From: Lawsonia intracellularis PHE/MN1-00
GTDB lineage: Bacteria; Desulfobacterota; Desulfovibrionia; Desulfovibrionales; Desulfovibrionaceae
Reading direction: 5' to 3'
Length of the DNA: 64,000 nucleotides
Assembly (NCBI RefSeq): GCF_000055945.1
Contig: NC_008011.1
Coordinates: 1,049,501 to 1,113,500 of the forward strand
Made by a program: the position numbers and the translations under genes. This document shows positions 53,884-62,204 of the stretch, in pieces. The notes under the pieces are model-generated. The model had not been told where the DNA came from and did not search any database. It saw only the letters and a list, made by a program, of their open reading frames with translations. Within the stretch, counting starts at the first letter, position 1. Every line of letters starts with the position of its first letter.

Positions 53884-54369
53884 TTATAGCATATAATCAC
53901 CACGGTTAATTTTAGCTTTTTCTACGACAGCCATGATACTTAGCTCATTAACCATAGATTCTAAATCAGAATTAGGAGGTTGTATGTTTGCAAGATTTCC
54001 TTGTAAATTTTTAGTATGATTTTCTATAGTGGTAAGTTTTTCCCAAGCTCCACGTGTTGTTATTCCTTCTTCTAGTGCTGAGCTATATTCATCCCATGAA
54101 TTTAAGAGTATACTTGCTTGTTCTGTAATAGAAGTTAATGTAGCATCTTTAACAAATTTTGCTGCTTTTGGCTTAGCAAGTCCCATTAGAAGCATTTGCT
54201 CAACATTGCTACTTTTCCCACTAAGGACCTTAGAGGGATTTATAGTACTTGTTGCTGTTAGTTCTTCTGAAAGGAGATTTTCAAAAGAACTCCCTTGGAT
54301 AGGCTTAGATATTTTTTTAGTTTCTTCTTGTCGTTGTAATTCATTAGCATAATTAATACGGATACTCAT
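53884..54369 (-). CDS. Unknown 161-aa protein under its own sigma-54 promoter
   Basis: No family recognised. Soluble, mainly helical, with no signal peptide or membrane segment. The N-terminal ~50 residues are polar (SIRINYANELQRQEETKK); the middle has LLMGLAKPKAAKFVKDATLT; the C-terminus has a leucine/valine-rich helix ending MAVVEKAKINRGDYML. The short C-terminal tail and helical layout recall small flagellar assembly proteins, but this is weak. Stronger evidence is regulatory: a sigma-54 promoter of the same form as the flgB promoter lies 36 bp upstream, and a terminator follows, so it is a monocistron in an RpoN regulon. GCAGGCGATATGAGT-type start: ribosome site GGAGGCG ahead of ATG 54369. 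Confidence 0.75.
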   Translation of the reverse strand: MSIRINYANELQRQEETKKISKPIQGSSFENLLSEELTATSTINPSKVLSGKSSNVEQMLLMGLAKPKAAKFVKDATLTSITEQASILLNSWDEYSSALEEGITTRGAWEKLTTIENHTKNLQGNLANIQPPNSDLESMVNELSIMAVVEKAKINRGDYML

Positions 54370-54404
54370 ATCGCCTCCAAAGCAATCTTATATCTAAAAA
54401 TTTA

Positions 54405-54420
54405 AGCAAAAAGCTTGCCA
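54405..54420 (-). promoter_or_regulatory. Sigma-54 (RpoN) promoter of the 161-aa gene
   Basis: TGGCAAGCTTTTTGCT on the minus strand, with GG/GC spacing correct and the same form as the flgB promoter (TGGCATATGTTTTGCT). Start of transcription expected near 54394. Confidence 0.88.
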
Positions 54421-54631
54421 AGAGTAAAGTTAAAATAACCTAGTGAAATATAAATTAATAATGATTAAAAAGATACAGGCAAAAAATTCCAACTTATGAT
54501 TTTTAATCTGTTAAAACTAGCTTTATACTTGTTTCTTTGCTAGAAAGAGACTATTTTTTAATGAAGTTAGAAGTAAGTGGAATTTTAATTTTTAGCTTAG
54601 AGGAATTGATGGATAAATAAGGAGAAAAGAG

Positions 54632-55084
54632 ATGCCTGTATTAAATAAAATTGTTTGTGCGATTGATTTATCGGAGCAAAGTAGAACTATTGCTGACTAT
54701 GCTGTAATGCTTGCTAAAATGTCTAATGCTTCTATTATAGTTGTATATGTAGCTCCAACACTTACTCAATATACAGGATTTCATATCCCGCCAAATACTA
54801 TTGATAGTTTTGTTGGTGAAATTGTTTCTGGTGCTGAACAAGCTATAAAAAGTTTTGTGGATACACATTTTCAAGGAGTTAATGCACAAGGAACAGTTGT
54901 TGTTGGTTATGCAGCTGAAGAAATATTATCTTTGGCTGAGATTGAAAAAGCAGATATGATAGTTATGGGTACAAGAGGAAGAAAAGGGCTTGATCGTATT
55001 TTATTTGGATCTGTTGCTGAAAAGGTTGTAAAAAGTTCAACATGTCCAGTACTTACAGTACATCCTGTAGAGGAAAGTGTATAG
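54632..55084 (+). CDS. Universal stress protein (UspA family)
   Basis: A 150-aa single-domain Usp. It begins with the family strand KIVCAIDLSEQSRTIADYAV and has the ATP-binding motif G-X2-G-X9-G-S within MGTRGRKGLDRILFGSVAEK, followed by CPVLTVHP. So it is likely the ATP-binding type. Ribosome site AAGGAGAA lies ahead of ATG 54632. Single gene. Role in stress is inferred from the family only. Confidence 0.9.
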   Translation: MPVLNKIVCAIDLSEQSRTIADYAVMLAKMSNASIIVVYVAPTLTQYTGFHIPPNTIDSFVGEIVSGAEQAIKSFVDTHFQGVNAQGTVVVGYAAEEILSLAEIEKADMIVMGTRGRKGLDRILFGSVAEKVVKSSTCPVLTVHPVEESV

Positions 55085-55638
55085 AAGTACTAAGCTAGTA
55101 TGTATCTACAGTTTAACTATTTATCTATTACCTTTTTTTATTAAAAGAATATATTTTTTTATGTTGAAGAGTCCATATTGCAAATCTATATTTAATTAAA
55201 AACTTTATATAGTAGGTTTAATATATATTTTCATTAAAATTTTCTATAGATATGATAATAAAAAGCATTTTTTATGTACTATGAGTTATACTTACTGTTA
55301 TGAAGTTTTACTGTAATATAAGTATGATAATTATATATTTTATATAATAAATAGATTTATTAAAGATGTATGTATTTTCCTATAAAATAATAAAAATAAA
55401 AGTGTATAATTATCAATAAAAAGATGTACAAAATTTAGTTAAAGTTTTTAATTTAGTAATACATAATGATATAAAGTATAAAGTCAATATAAAAAATAAT
55501 ATTGTATATAAACAATATATATATATATTCATTTTTGAATAAATTTTACTGTTGATTCATATATATATATATAATAAGTAATAAGCTTTTTATTAAATCT
55601 ATTACTTAATAAAAGTTCTTTTTAATTAGTTGTTGACC
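55085..55638. other. 554-bp AT-rich gap with repeat copy 1 and AT dinucleotide runs
   Basis: No gene. It contains the first copy of the 45-47 bp repeat (55133-55179) and two AT dinucleotide runs (about 55514-55529 and 55558-55573). Nothing else I can support. Confidence 0.7.
55133..55179 (+). repeat. Direct repeat, copy 1 (47 bp), before the tsaC-like gene
   Basis: Begins TTTTTTTATTAAAAGAATAT and ends TATGTTGAAGAGTCCATATT. It matches copy 2 at 56329-56373 in every base except for a 2-bp AT insertion. Confidence 0.9.
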
Positions 55639-56271
55639 TTATAGTGATATGATACCACATAGTTCTGCTGCTTTTTCTTTGACTTTATTACTTTTAATAA
55701 TACCTTCACGGAGTATACTTATTGTATTATTTGGATGTAACTCAATGAGTGTTGATGGTAATCCGCCAGTAGGGATAGGAGGTATATCTATAATTCCTTC
55801 TATATAGGGATAAAGTCTTATATCAAGTTGAGTAATTTTTGTAACAGGAGGATTTTTATTTATATTTGCACTGGTAGCTATAATAGGTTCTCCAACAAGA
55901 TCTGCAATTTCCTTTGCAATAGGATGTGAAGAAAGACGAACAGCAACTTTTTGTGTACTAGCTGTAATATATGGTGAAATATTTTTTTTAGCATTAAGTA
56001 CGATAGAAAGTGCCCCAGGCCAGAAGTGTTGCAGTAAAGGATAGATAATTTGAGGAACTTCTGCTGTTATAGTAAGTTGTTCCCAGTTACCTATAATAAG
56101 TGGAAGAGGCATATTAATAGCACGTTGTTTAGCTATAAAAATTTGTTGTATTGTATCCTCATTATTAAAAATTTTGCATCCAAGTCCAAAGAATGTTTCT
56201 GTAGGAAAAATAATAAGTTTCCCTTGATTGATGAAATTTACAGCTTCTTTTAAAGAAATTATTTTTAACAT
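55639..56271 (-). CDS. L-threonylcarbamoyladenylate synthase-like (TsaC/Sua5/YrdC)
   Basis: Makes threonylcarbamoyl-AMP from threonine, bicarbonate and ATP for tRNA t6A37. YrdC domain: FPTETFFGLGCKIFNNE at the start, KQRAINMPLPLIIGN (the K-x-R...P-L substrate/ATP motif), and VAVRLSSHPIAKEIADLVG followed by PIIATSANINKNP. 210 aa, the short TsaC type with no Sua5 C-terminal domain. Flanked on both sides by copies of the 45-47 bp direct repeat. Confidence 0.88.
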   Translation of the reverse strand: MLKIISLKEAVNFINQGKLIIFPTETFFGLGCKIFNNEDTIQQIFIAKQRAINMPLPLIIGNWEQLTITAEVPQIIYPLLQHFWPGALSIVLNAKKNISPYITASTQKVAVRLSSHPIAKEIADLVGEPIIATSANINKNPPVTKITQLDIRLYPYIEGIIDIPPIPTGGLPSTLIELHPNNTISILREGIIKSNKVKEKAAELCGIISL

Positions 56272-56328
56272 ATTAAGAATAAGTTGTAATTTTTTTGACT
56301 AACCTTTTTTTGATAAGCATTAACGACA

Positions 56329-56373
56329 TTTTTTTATTAAAAGAATATTTTTTTATGTTGAAGAGTCCATATT
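56329..56373 (+). repeat. Direct repeat, copy 2 (45 bp), after the tsaC-like gene start
   Basis: Same orientation and sequence as 55133-55179, lacking two bases. The two copies are about 1.2 kb apart and bracket the tsaC-like gene. Confidence 0.9.
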
Positions 56374-56583
56374 ACTTGAATGTGCTATAATATAAAAGCG
56401 ATATTACAATACTTAAGTAATTAAGGTAGTTACTTGAGTAAAGTTTATAAAAGTTTCCATTATAAAAGTTATTAACTGCAAAAAGAGATGTACATAAGTG
56501 TATTGTAGTAAATGTGATGGGGGTACAGCTAAAAATATATAAGGTAGAAAGTGAATGTGGCTGTATTATGTATTATGTATTTA

Positions 56584-56621
56584 GTAAGAGAGGTGTATTC
56601 CTAGGAATACACCTCTCTTAC
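56584..56621. terminator. 38-bp perfect palindrome, terminator of the autotransporter region
   Basis: GTAAGAGAGGTGTATTC pairs with its exact complement around CTAG. A T run follows on the plus strand only (CTTTTTATAG), while the minus strand, on which the autotransporter is read, has A/T-mixed sequence. It may terminate both ways or block read-through. Confidence 0.75.
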
Positions 56622-56648
56622 TTTTTATAGAATGAGTTAAAAAATTAA

Positions 56649-59600
56649 TTAATAGTAATAGTTGAAATGAAAGGAAATATGTTGTTTCTTTTCAATTTTT
56701 TTTCTTTTTTCAAAAGAAAGTATCCCATCTATATCAAGAGTTAATGTTGGTGAGAGTTGTACTTCATATGATAAGCCACCTTCTGCCTTTGTATATTTTT
56801 TCTTATAACTAGGAGCCGAAATAGTATATTTAAATAGAGGCGTTATCATTGAGTTTGAACTCAAACTATTTGTTTGTTTTAAACCAGAGCTTCCAACTAT
56901 CCATGTTTGTAGTTGAGAATATTCTGTCAATTCCCATTTAGTTTTCAGACCAATACTTTTTTCTAAAAGGTTTTCCCTATTCTCACTAATTTTACAAACA
57001 ACAGGAGATTGTTCTTCAGTGTATGGACTCCATCTAACATTGGAGACAAGGCATCCAATATATGGTGTAAGTATTAAAGTTTTTATTGCAGGTATGTTAT
57101 AGCCAAGATGGATTAATCCACCAGTTAAGGTTATGTCAGGGCTGCCTTTTGTAACAATATGCTTCTCTCCATGGGTAACCCGACGAGAATTTGTAACTTT
57201 CCCCCAACTATAGAAACCTATCATAGTACCTGTAATCCCTTTTTTTTCAGGGTTTAAAGTAAAAATAGCAGCTAAACCATCAGTTGTTGATTTAGACTTC
57301 ACAGAACCATTACTAGAATTAAGTTGTGTTCCTGAATATTCTTTGTATTCTTTTTTGTTAAAGTTATAAGCTAAGCCAATATTAGTTGTAGGAGAGAAGT
57401 TAAGCATAATACCTGCTTGTGCTGAACGGAGTTTGTTTTCTAAGTTAGTGGTATACTTATTTATAGAAGTAAATACAGTGTAAGATTTAGTAGGCTGTAG
57501 TGCCTCTATAATATTAGTATTTTCAATAGTAGATTTATTGAGGGAGCCAGAAGTTTTTCTATTATTTAAGCAAAGTTGTAATTTTTTATGTGTAGTAGTG
57601 GAGAGATGTTTACTAGAGAAGTGGGCCTTTAGAGCAAGAGACTTTAAGGTTTCTGAGATAAACTCAGAGGTGTCAGATAGAGCAAATTGTAAACTTTGTA
57701 AAGAACTAAATTGTCCTTCAGGTAAGAGTTCTGCGATTAAGGAGTTAGTGGAGGGATGTTTTTTTGTAAGCAGTTGTGTTTGCCTAGTTTGTTGTCTTCT
57801 AGCTCTTCTTCCATTCCCTGGGAGTGGAGTAGGCTGTGCAGGAGTTTGTGCAACAATTGGATGTTGAGGAGTATTTTGTCCTAATGGGCTTGTCCCTGTA
57901 TTATTTGTACATTGAGGTTGTTGTTGTTGTTGAGCTTGAGATTGTTCACTTTCTCTTACAGCTACTTGGATTTCTTCATTTTCACCAACATTTTTTTGGG
58001 GGTCTTCGTTATCTTCTTCCCCTTCTCCTAGGGGGCTATTATAGATATCAAGAGTTTCTAATGTTTCAGTTGTAATACTAGTAACATCTCCTATAATATT
58101 AGGAAGATAGGTATGTGGTTTTTTAGGTCTAGGACTCTCCAGATCTAAATTATTACCACAGAAAACTCCTGGGATATACATTGGTCCAGAATCTTCTTTA
58201 GTATTATCATCATCTGAGAATTCATCTGGTGGACTTAATGGACAGTTTTTTAATGCTTCTTTTTTGTCTTTATGGTCTTGATTGATAAAGCCAGAAGGTG
58301 GTTGTATAGGTGTGGTGTCAGATGTACTAGTTGTTCTTCCTTCAGAAAGCAGAGAATCTCCAACAAGTGTACCGAGTCCAGGTTTCTTTTTTTTCTTTGG
58401 TTTTTTCTTTGGAGTATCTGGAATTTTTAGTTCTTCAAATTCAGGTCTATTTAGGGTTGGATAGGGAATGGTAGAATCTTCATTACTAGTAGAAGTTTTT
58501 TCTTCTTCACAACAAGTTGGGATGGAACTTGAGGGGTTTTTAGGTGTATGTTTCAGATGCTTTTTCTTTTCTTTTTTTTTCCTTGGGATATCTGGAGTGC
58601 ATTCATTTTCTATAGCCTCTTTTGTTTTAAGAGGCATAGCATTAGATTGCTGAGAGGTTGATTCTATAGATGGCGAGGGACTATTTGCATGTATAGAAAG
58701 TAGTGATTGGTTGCTAGATAGCGTTGAAGTCTGTGTTTGTTTCTTTTTCTGTTTATGATGAGAGCTAGAAGAAGGTTGTTGTTTGTCCCCTGTAGCAACA
58801 AGAGTTTTAGCTTCTAATGGCATTTGTACTGTTGTTTGTTCAGAGCTTATAGAGGTTGTAGTTATAACTTCTTCTGATGGAATGTTTGCTGAAAATGTAT
58901 GTGTTTTAACAGGACTTGTTTTTTTCTCTTTTTTCTTTTTTTTAGTGCTATTAGAGCTAGAAGAAGATTGTTGCTCAGATGAATGTGGTGGTTCGATATC
59001 TGTCTCTAAAAGTGAAGAAGACTTGTCTAATGTAGCTATTAGATTCTTTTTTTTTGTTTTTTCCTTTGTATTTGTGGTTTGAATTCCTTGTTGGTTTATT
59101 CTAACTGTTGTTTTAGATGTTTCACTTCTTCTATCATCTTTTTTTTCTAATATGATAAATTGTATATTGTTGCCATCTTCACTTTTGGGGGAGGGAGGAA
59201 TTTTTTCTTTCAGAAGTTGAGTTATTGCTTTTACCTCTTGTAATCTATATGCAAGTCCACTGGTTGGTGGTAATTGAGACAGTTTTTCTTCTGAGAAATT
59301 TTTAGTAGCCATTAGTACATCTGTTTGCAGAGTAACTAGGTATTGATATTTTTGTTGTAATGTTGGATCAACTTGTTTTCCTTCTTTAATTTGTTGTCTT
59401 ATTTGGTCTTCCAGCGTGCGTCTTTTGCTTTCTACAGGTTCAAAAATATTTTTTAATGTAGTTAAATCAAGTTGACTTAGTTGATCAACAGGTAAGCTTA
59501 GTAGATCAAAATTTATTTGTTCGGGTGTAGAGGTAGAGCAGGATATATTTTTCTTTAGCATTTCTAATAAGTCTTGAACGTTTTCATGTCTTTTCATTAC

Positions 59601-60671
59601 TTGTTTGATTTGTTGTTGTTCTTCTTCTTCTTCTTTTTCTTTAATAAACTTTGCAAGTTCTACTTGTTGTTCAAGCATGCTACGATATTTTTCTGTTAAT
59701 TCTTTATCAGCCTGCCCTTCTCTATGTAAATCTTTAATGGTTTGTAGTAGTATATGTAGGGTACTTTGTCCTTCCTCATAGATTGCTTTAATTTTTTGTA
59801 ATCCAAGATTTTCTAGTAATTGCAGATTAAGAGAGAATACAGATCTTTTAGAAGCTGTCACTAGAGTTTGGGGTTTATCTAAGGGAGCTTTGTTTTTCCC
59901 CTGTTTAGTTGATGGAATTTTAGGTCGTACAACAGGTTCTTCTAGGTTTGAAGTTGTTATTATAGAGCTTGAAGCTGATTGAGTAGACTGTGGTATACTA
60001 CTAGTTTCTATAGAGCTTGAGGTTCTAGTGGTAAGCGTTTCAGTTGATGACACTGGAGCGTATTTTCTCTTAGAGCCTAATGGTGAAGTTAACTGTGCAG
60101 CCGTTTGTAATTTATTACTGCTTTCTGCACCTGATAGTCCTAGTTGTGCCAGTTGTCTAATTGTTATCGGTTGTTGAACTAGTGTTTTTAATAATTCAAG
60201 CTCACTTTGATTTACCTGAGTATAGCTACCAAATATTAATGGTTCTCTGAGTTGTGGATGTATTATAGTGCAGTTAATAATAATTGATTTTTGACTTGGA
60301 TTTTTAGTTTTTTGACTTTCTTTTATAGCTGTAACGTTAATATCAAGCTCTGTCTGTTCATCATCAAGGTAGCAGTGAAGTTTTTTTGGTACTAATCCCT
60401 TGAGAAAGTTTGAAATATTTGGAGTAGAAGCCTCCTTATCATTCATATCACTATTTTTATCCATAGCAAAAGTTATAGTTACTTTAATACACACTATAGA
60501 AAAAAGTAGTATCAGAATACATGGTATACTTTTTATATTAATTTTTGTTAAATATTTAGAGTTATTATTTATATTATTAATATATTTTACTAATCTATAT
60601 CTATTTAAAAATTTTATTATATATAATAGTTTAATATAATTTATTAGACTTAGTACACATGTATTATTCAT
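56649..60671 (-). CDS. Large autotransporter (type Va) with a disordered Lys/Ser-rich passenger
   Basis: Secreted or surface protein of 1340 aa. N-terminus: ~46-residue extension then a signal-like core (CILILLFSIVCIKVTITFA, cleavage near 69). Start ATG 60671 has AGGA nine bases ahead. Residues 290-360 look like coiled coil. Residues 530-770 are low complexity with four lysine clusters near 577, 640, 697 and 755 (e.g. KKKKKEKK, RKKKEKKK, KKKPKKKKK). Residues 956-959 read RARR. The barrel covers ~1080-1340 (AQAGIMLNFSPTTNIGLAYN, and the end HISFHFNYYY with terminal aromatics). No classic beta-helix repeats. Described Lawsonia autotransporters exist (LatA); identity with this gene is not established here. 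Function unknown. Confidence 0.85.
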   Translation of the reverse strand: MNNTCVLSLINYIKLLYIIKFLNRYRLVKYINNINNNSKYLTKINIKSIPCILILLFSIVCIKVTITFAMDKNSDMNDKEASTPNISNFLKGLVPKKLHCYLDDEQTELDINVTAIKESQKTKNPSQKSIIINCTIIHPQLREPLIFGSYTQVNQSELELLKTLVQQPITIRQLAQLGLSGAESSNKLQTAAQLTSPLGSKRKYAPVSSTETLTTRTSSSIETSSIPQSTQSASSSIITTSNLEEPVVRPKIPSTKQGKNKAPLDKPQTLVTASKRSVFSLNLQLLENLGLQKIKAIYEEGQSTLHILLQTIKDLHREGQADKELTEKYRSMLEQQVELAKFIKEKEEEEEQQQIKQVMKRHENVQDLLEMLKKNISCSTSTPEQINFDLLSLPVDQLSQLDLTTLKNIFEPVESKRRTLEDQIRQQIKEGKQVDPTLQQKYQYLVTLQTDVLMATKNFSEEKLSQLPPTSGLAYRLQEVKAITQLLKEKIPPSPKSEDGNNIQFIILEKKDDRRSETSKTTVRINQQGIQTTNTKEKTKKKNLIATLDKSSSLLETDIEPPHSSEQQSSSSSNSTKKKKKEKKTSPVKTHTFSANIPSEEVITTTSISSEQTTVQMPLEAKTLVATGDKQQPSSSSHHKQKKKQTQTSTLSSNQSLLSIHANSPSPSIESTSQQSNAMPLKTKEAIENECTPDIPRKKKEKKKHLKHTPKNPSSSIPTCCEEEKTSTSNEDSTIPYPTLNRPEFEELKIPDTPKKKPKKKKKPGLGTLVGDSLLSEGRTTSTSDTTPIQPPSGFINQDHKDKKEALKNCPLSPPDEFSDDDNTKEDSGPMYIPGVFCGNNLDLESPRPKKPHTYLPNIIGDVTSITTETLETLDIYNSPLGEGEEDNEDPQKNVGENEEIQVAVRESEQSQAQQQQQPQCTNNTGTSPLGQNTPQHPIVAQTPAQPTPLPGNGRRARRQQTRQTQLLTKKHPSTNSLIAELLPEGQFSSLQSLQFALSDTSEFISETLKSLALKAHFSSKHLSTTTHKKLQLCLNNRKTSGSLNKSTIENTNIIEALQPTKSYTVFTSINKYTTNLENKLRSAQAGIMLNFSPTTNIGLAYNFNKKEYKEYSGTQLNSSNGSVKSKSTTDGLAAIFTLNPEKKGITGTMIGFYSWGKVTNSRRVTHGEKHIVTKGSPDITLTGGLIHLGYNIPAIKTLILTPYIGCLVSNVRWSPYTEEQSPVVCKISENRENLLEKSIGLKTKWELTEYSQLQTWIVGSSGLKQTNSLSSNSMITPLFKYTISAPSYKKKYTKAEGGLSYEVQLSPTLTLDIDGILSFEKRKKIEKKQHISFHFNYYY

Positions 60672-61642
60672 TATAAAATTCCTGTAAATATAAATAGTAG
60701 AAGGTTGTTTGTTTTATATAAAAACAATAATTTTTCTCTTAATAGAGAATATTTTATTATAAAACTTCATTTTAGAATGAAGTTTTATAATATTTAACTA
60801 TATAATAAAAAATTATATAACTAAATATTCATAAGTTACAGTAATTATGCAAAGCTATTGCAATAGTATTTGTAAATAGTATGACTATATAATAGTCAAA
60901 AAAGCAGTATAATATTTAGCCAAGATTTTTAACTACGGTGATATATAAGGGGAAAATATAAAAAGTCAAGGTAAGAAAAGAAGATTAGACGTAGGTTGAA
61001 TATAGCTATTTGTGAATATTACATTTTTATAAATAAAATTTTTATAGAATTTTTAACAGCCAGTAGTTGTAACTTATTTCTAATCTTATTCTTATTATAT
61101 TTTTTTAATAAAAGAGATTAAGTTATAAATTTTTATGTTTATAGCGTTTTTTATGTATGAAGTAACGTTTTACATTAAACTAAGTAGTAAATATGAAGTT
61201 TTTGTGTATTTTATTACTAGCTGTAATAGTCTTTCTATATAAGACTTGCAGTTTTTTACAGGTTGTGAAAAGAAGCCTAGTAACTTATATATTAGTTATA
61301 ATATATAAAGTGAGAAGTTTTTACTTAGCATTAATTATGGTAGTAGTGCATTATACCAGAAGTAATACAATAAAAGATAGACAATCTAAGAGATTTCTGT
61401 TTGTATAGGCAGCTTTTTTAGTCCTAAGAAAGATAAAAAATATAAGTAACTACTAGTAAAAAAATTGTGGTATTATATTCTTGTTGTTAAAGGTGTTATA
61501 TCCAATACTAAAGTATATTGTTGTAAAGGTAATATAAGTTTTGTGAGCTATAAAGTATGTAGTTTCTTTTAAAGAAATTGTATTTAATCTTGCTAAATGA
61601 GAGTAATCTCCTATTTGTTAGTTTCTTGTGCTGAGTATAATT
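60672..61642. other. 971-bp gap upstream of the autotransporter and rlmH
   Basis: AT-rich. Contains the hairpin at 60755-60792. A 71-codon plus-strand ORF (61193-61408, MKFLCILLLAVIVFLYKTCS) has a hydrophobic start but no ribosome site and no recognised relative; I do not call it a gene. The promoters of the divergent autotransporter and rlmH must lie here, but I cannot place them. Confidence 0.55.
60755..60792. promoter_or_regulatory. Hairpin upstream of the autotransporter gene
   Basis: ATTATAAAACTTCATT (60756-60771) pairs perfectly with 60776-60791 around the loop TTAG, with one more pair outside: 17 bp. It lies 84 bp before the autotransporter ATG, probably in its leader, and could stabilise or control the mRNA, or end an upstream transcript. 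Confidence 0.5.
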
Positions 61643-62116
61643 ATGTCTTCAAAATCATTACGATTAATTGTTGTAGGTCGGTTACGTATACCTTTTTGGA
61701 GAGCAGCTGCAGAACATTATTATAAACGTATTTCTTGTTGGAGAGCAATTTATGAAACTATCATTAAAGATGGAAACTCTTCATTATCTGTTTCTCAACG
61801 CAAAGCAATGGAAGGAAAAAATATACTTGCAGCCCTTGAACCTATAGATATACCTATTTGTTTAGATGAAAAAGGTAAATCTATCTCTTCACAAGAGTTT
61901 GCAAATTTTCTTAGAAATTATTTTGAAAATACAACAAAGCGACCATGTTTTATTATTGGTGGTGCCTTTGGTCTTGATAGTAGTGTATGTAACATTGCTA
62001 ATGACTGTTTATCGTTAGGGAATATAACATTCCCACATGAACTAGCAAGAGTTATATTTCTTGAACAGGTTTATCGTGCAGAGACTTTATTACGTAATAT
62101 ACCTTATCATCATTAG
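61643..62116 (+). CDS. rlmH: RlmH, 23S rRNA pseudouridine-1915 N3-methyltransferase
   Basis: SPOUT methyltransferase acting on 70S ribosomes. C-terminal SAM-knot motifs CFIIGGAFGLDSSVCNIAND and FPHELARVIFLEQVYRAETL, ending PYHH (family normally PYHK/H). The earliest start is GTG at 61628, but ATG at 61643 (MSSKSLRLIVVGRLR) gives 157 aa, the family's normal size. No strong ribosome site for either. Precedes lnt by 88 bp. Confidence 0.92.
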   Translation: MSSKSLRLIVVGRLRIPFWRAAAEHYYKRISCWRAIYETIIKDGNSSLSVSQRKAMEGKNILAALEPIDIPICLDEKGKSISSQEFANFLRNYFENTTKRPCFIIGGAFGLDSSVCNIANDCLSLGNITFPHELARVIFLEQVYRAETLLRNIPYHH

Positions 62117-62204
62117 TACTAGAGAATGTATAGGTATCTTTTTTGAATTGAAGAGGGGAATAAAATTGTTTGTTACTAATAATTAGTTTTAATATAGTAT
62201 TGTT

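Larger units (their letters stand above)
56272..56648. other. 377-bp gap with repeat copy 2 and a long palindrome
   Basis: No gene. Repeat copy 2 lies at 56329-56373 and a 38-bp perfect palindrome at 56584-56621. No other signal supported. Confidence 0.7.

Noticed and set aside
55500-55580. AT dinucleotide runs as an origin of replication
   Set aside because: No DnaA boxes, and no replication genes nearby; simple AT repeats are common in this DNA.
58282-59082. Several long plus-strand ORFs opposite the autotransporter
   Set aside because: They are shadows produced by the biased Lys/Ser codons of the real gene on the other strand.
61193-61408. 71-codon hydrophobic plus-strand ORF
   Set aside because: No ribosome site, no recognised relative and composition like the surrounding AT-rich DNA; kept only as a note in the gap description.
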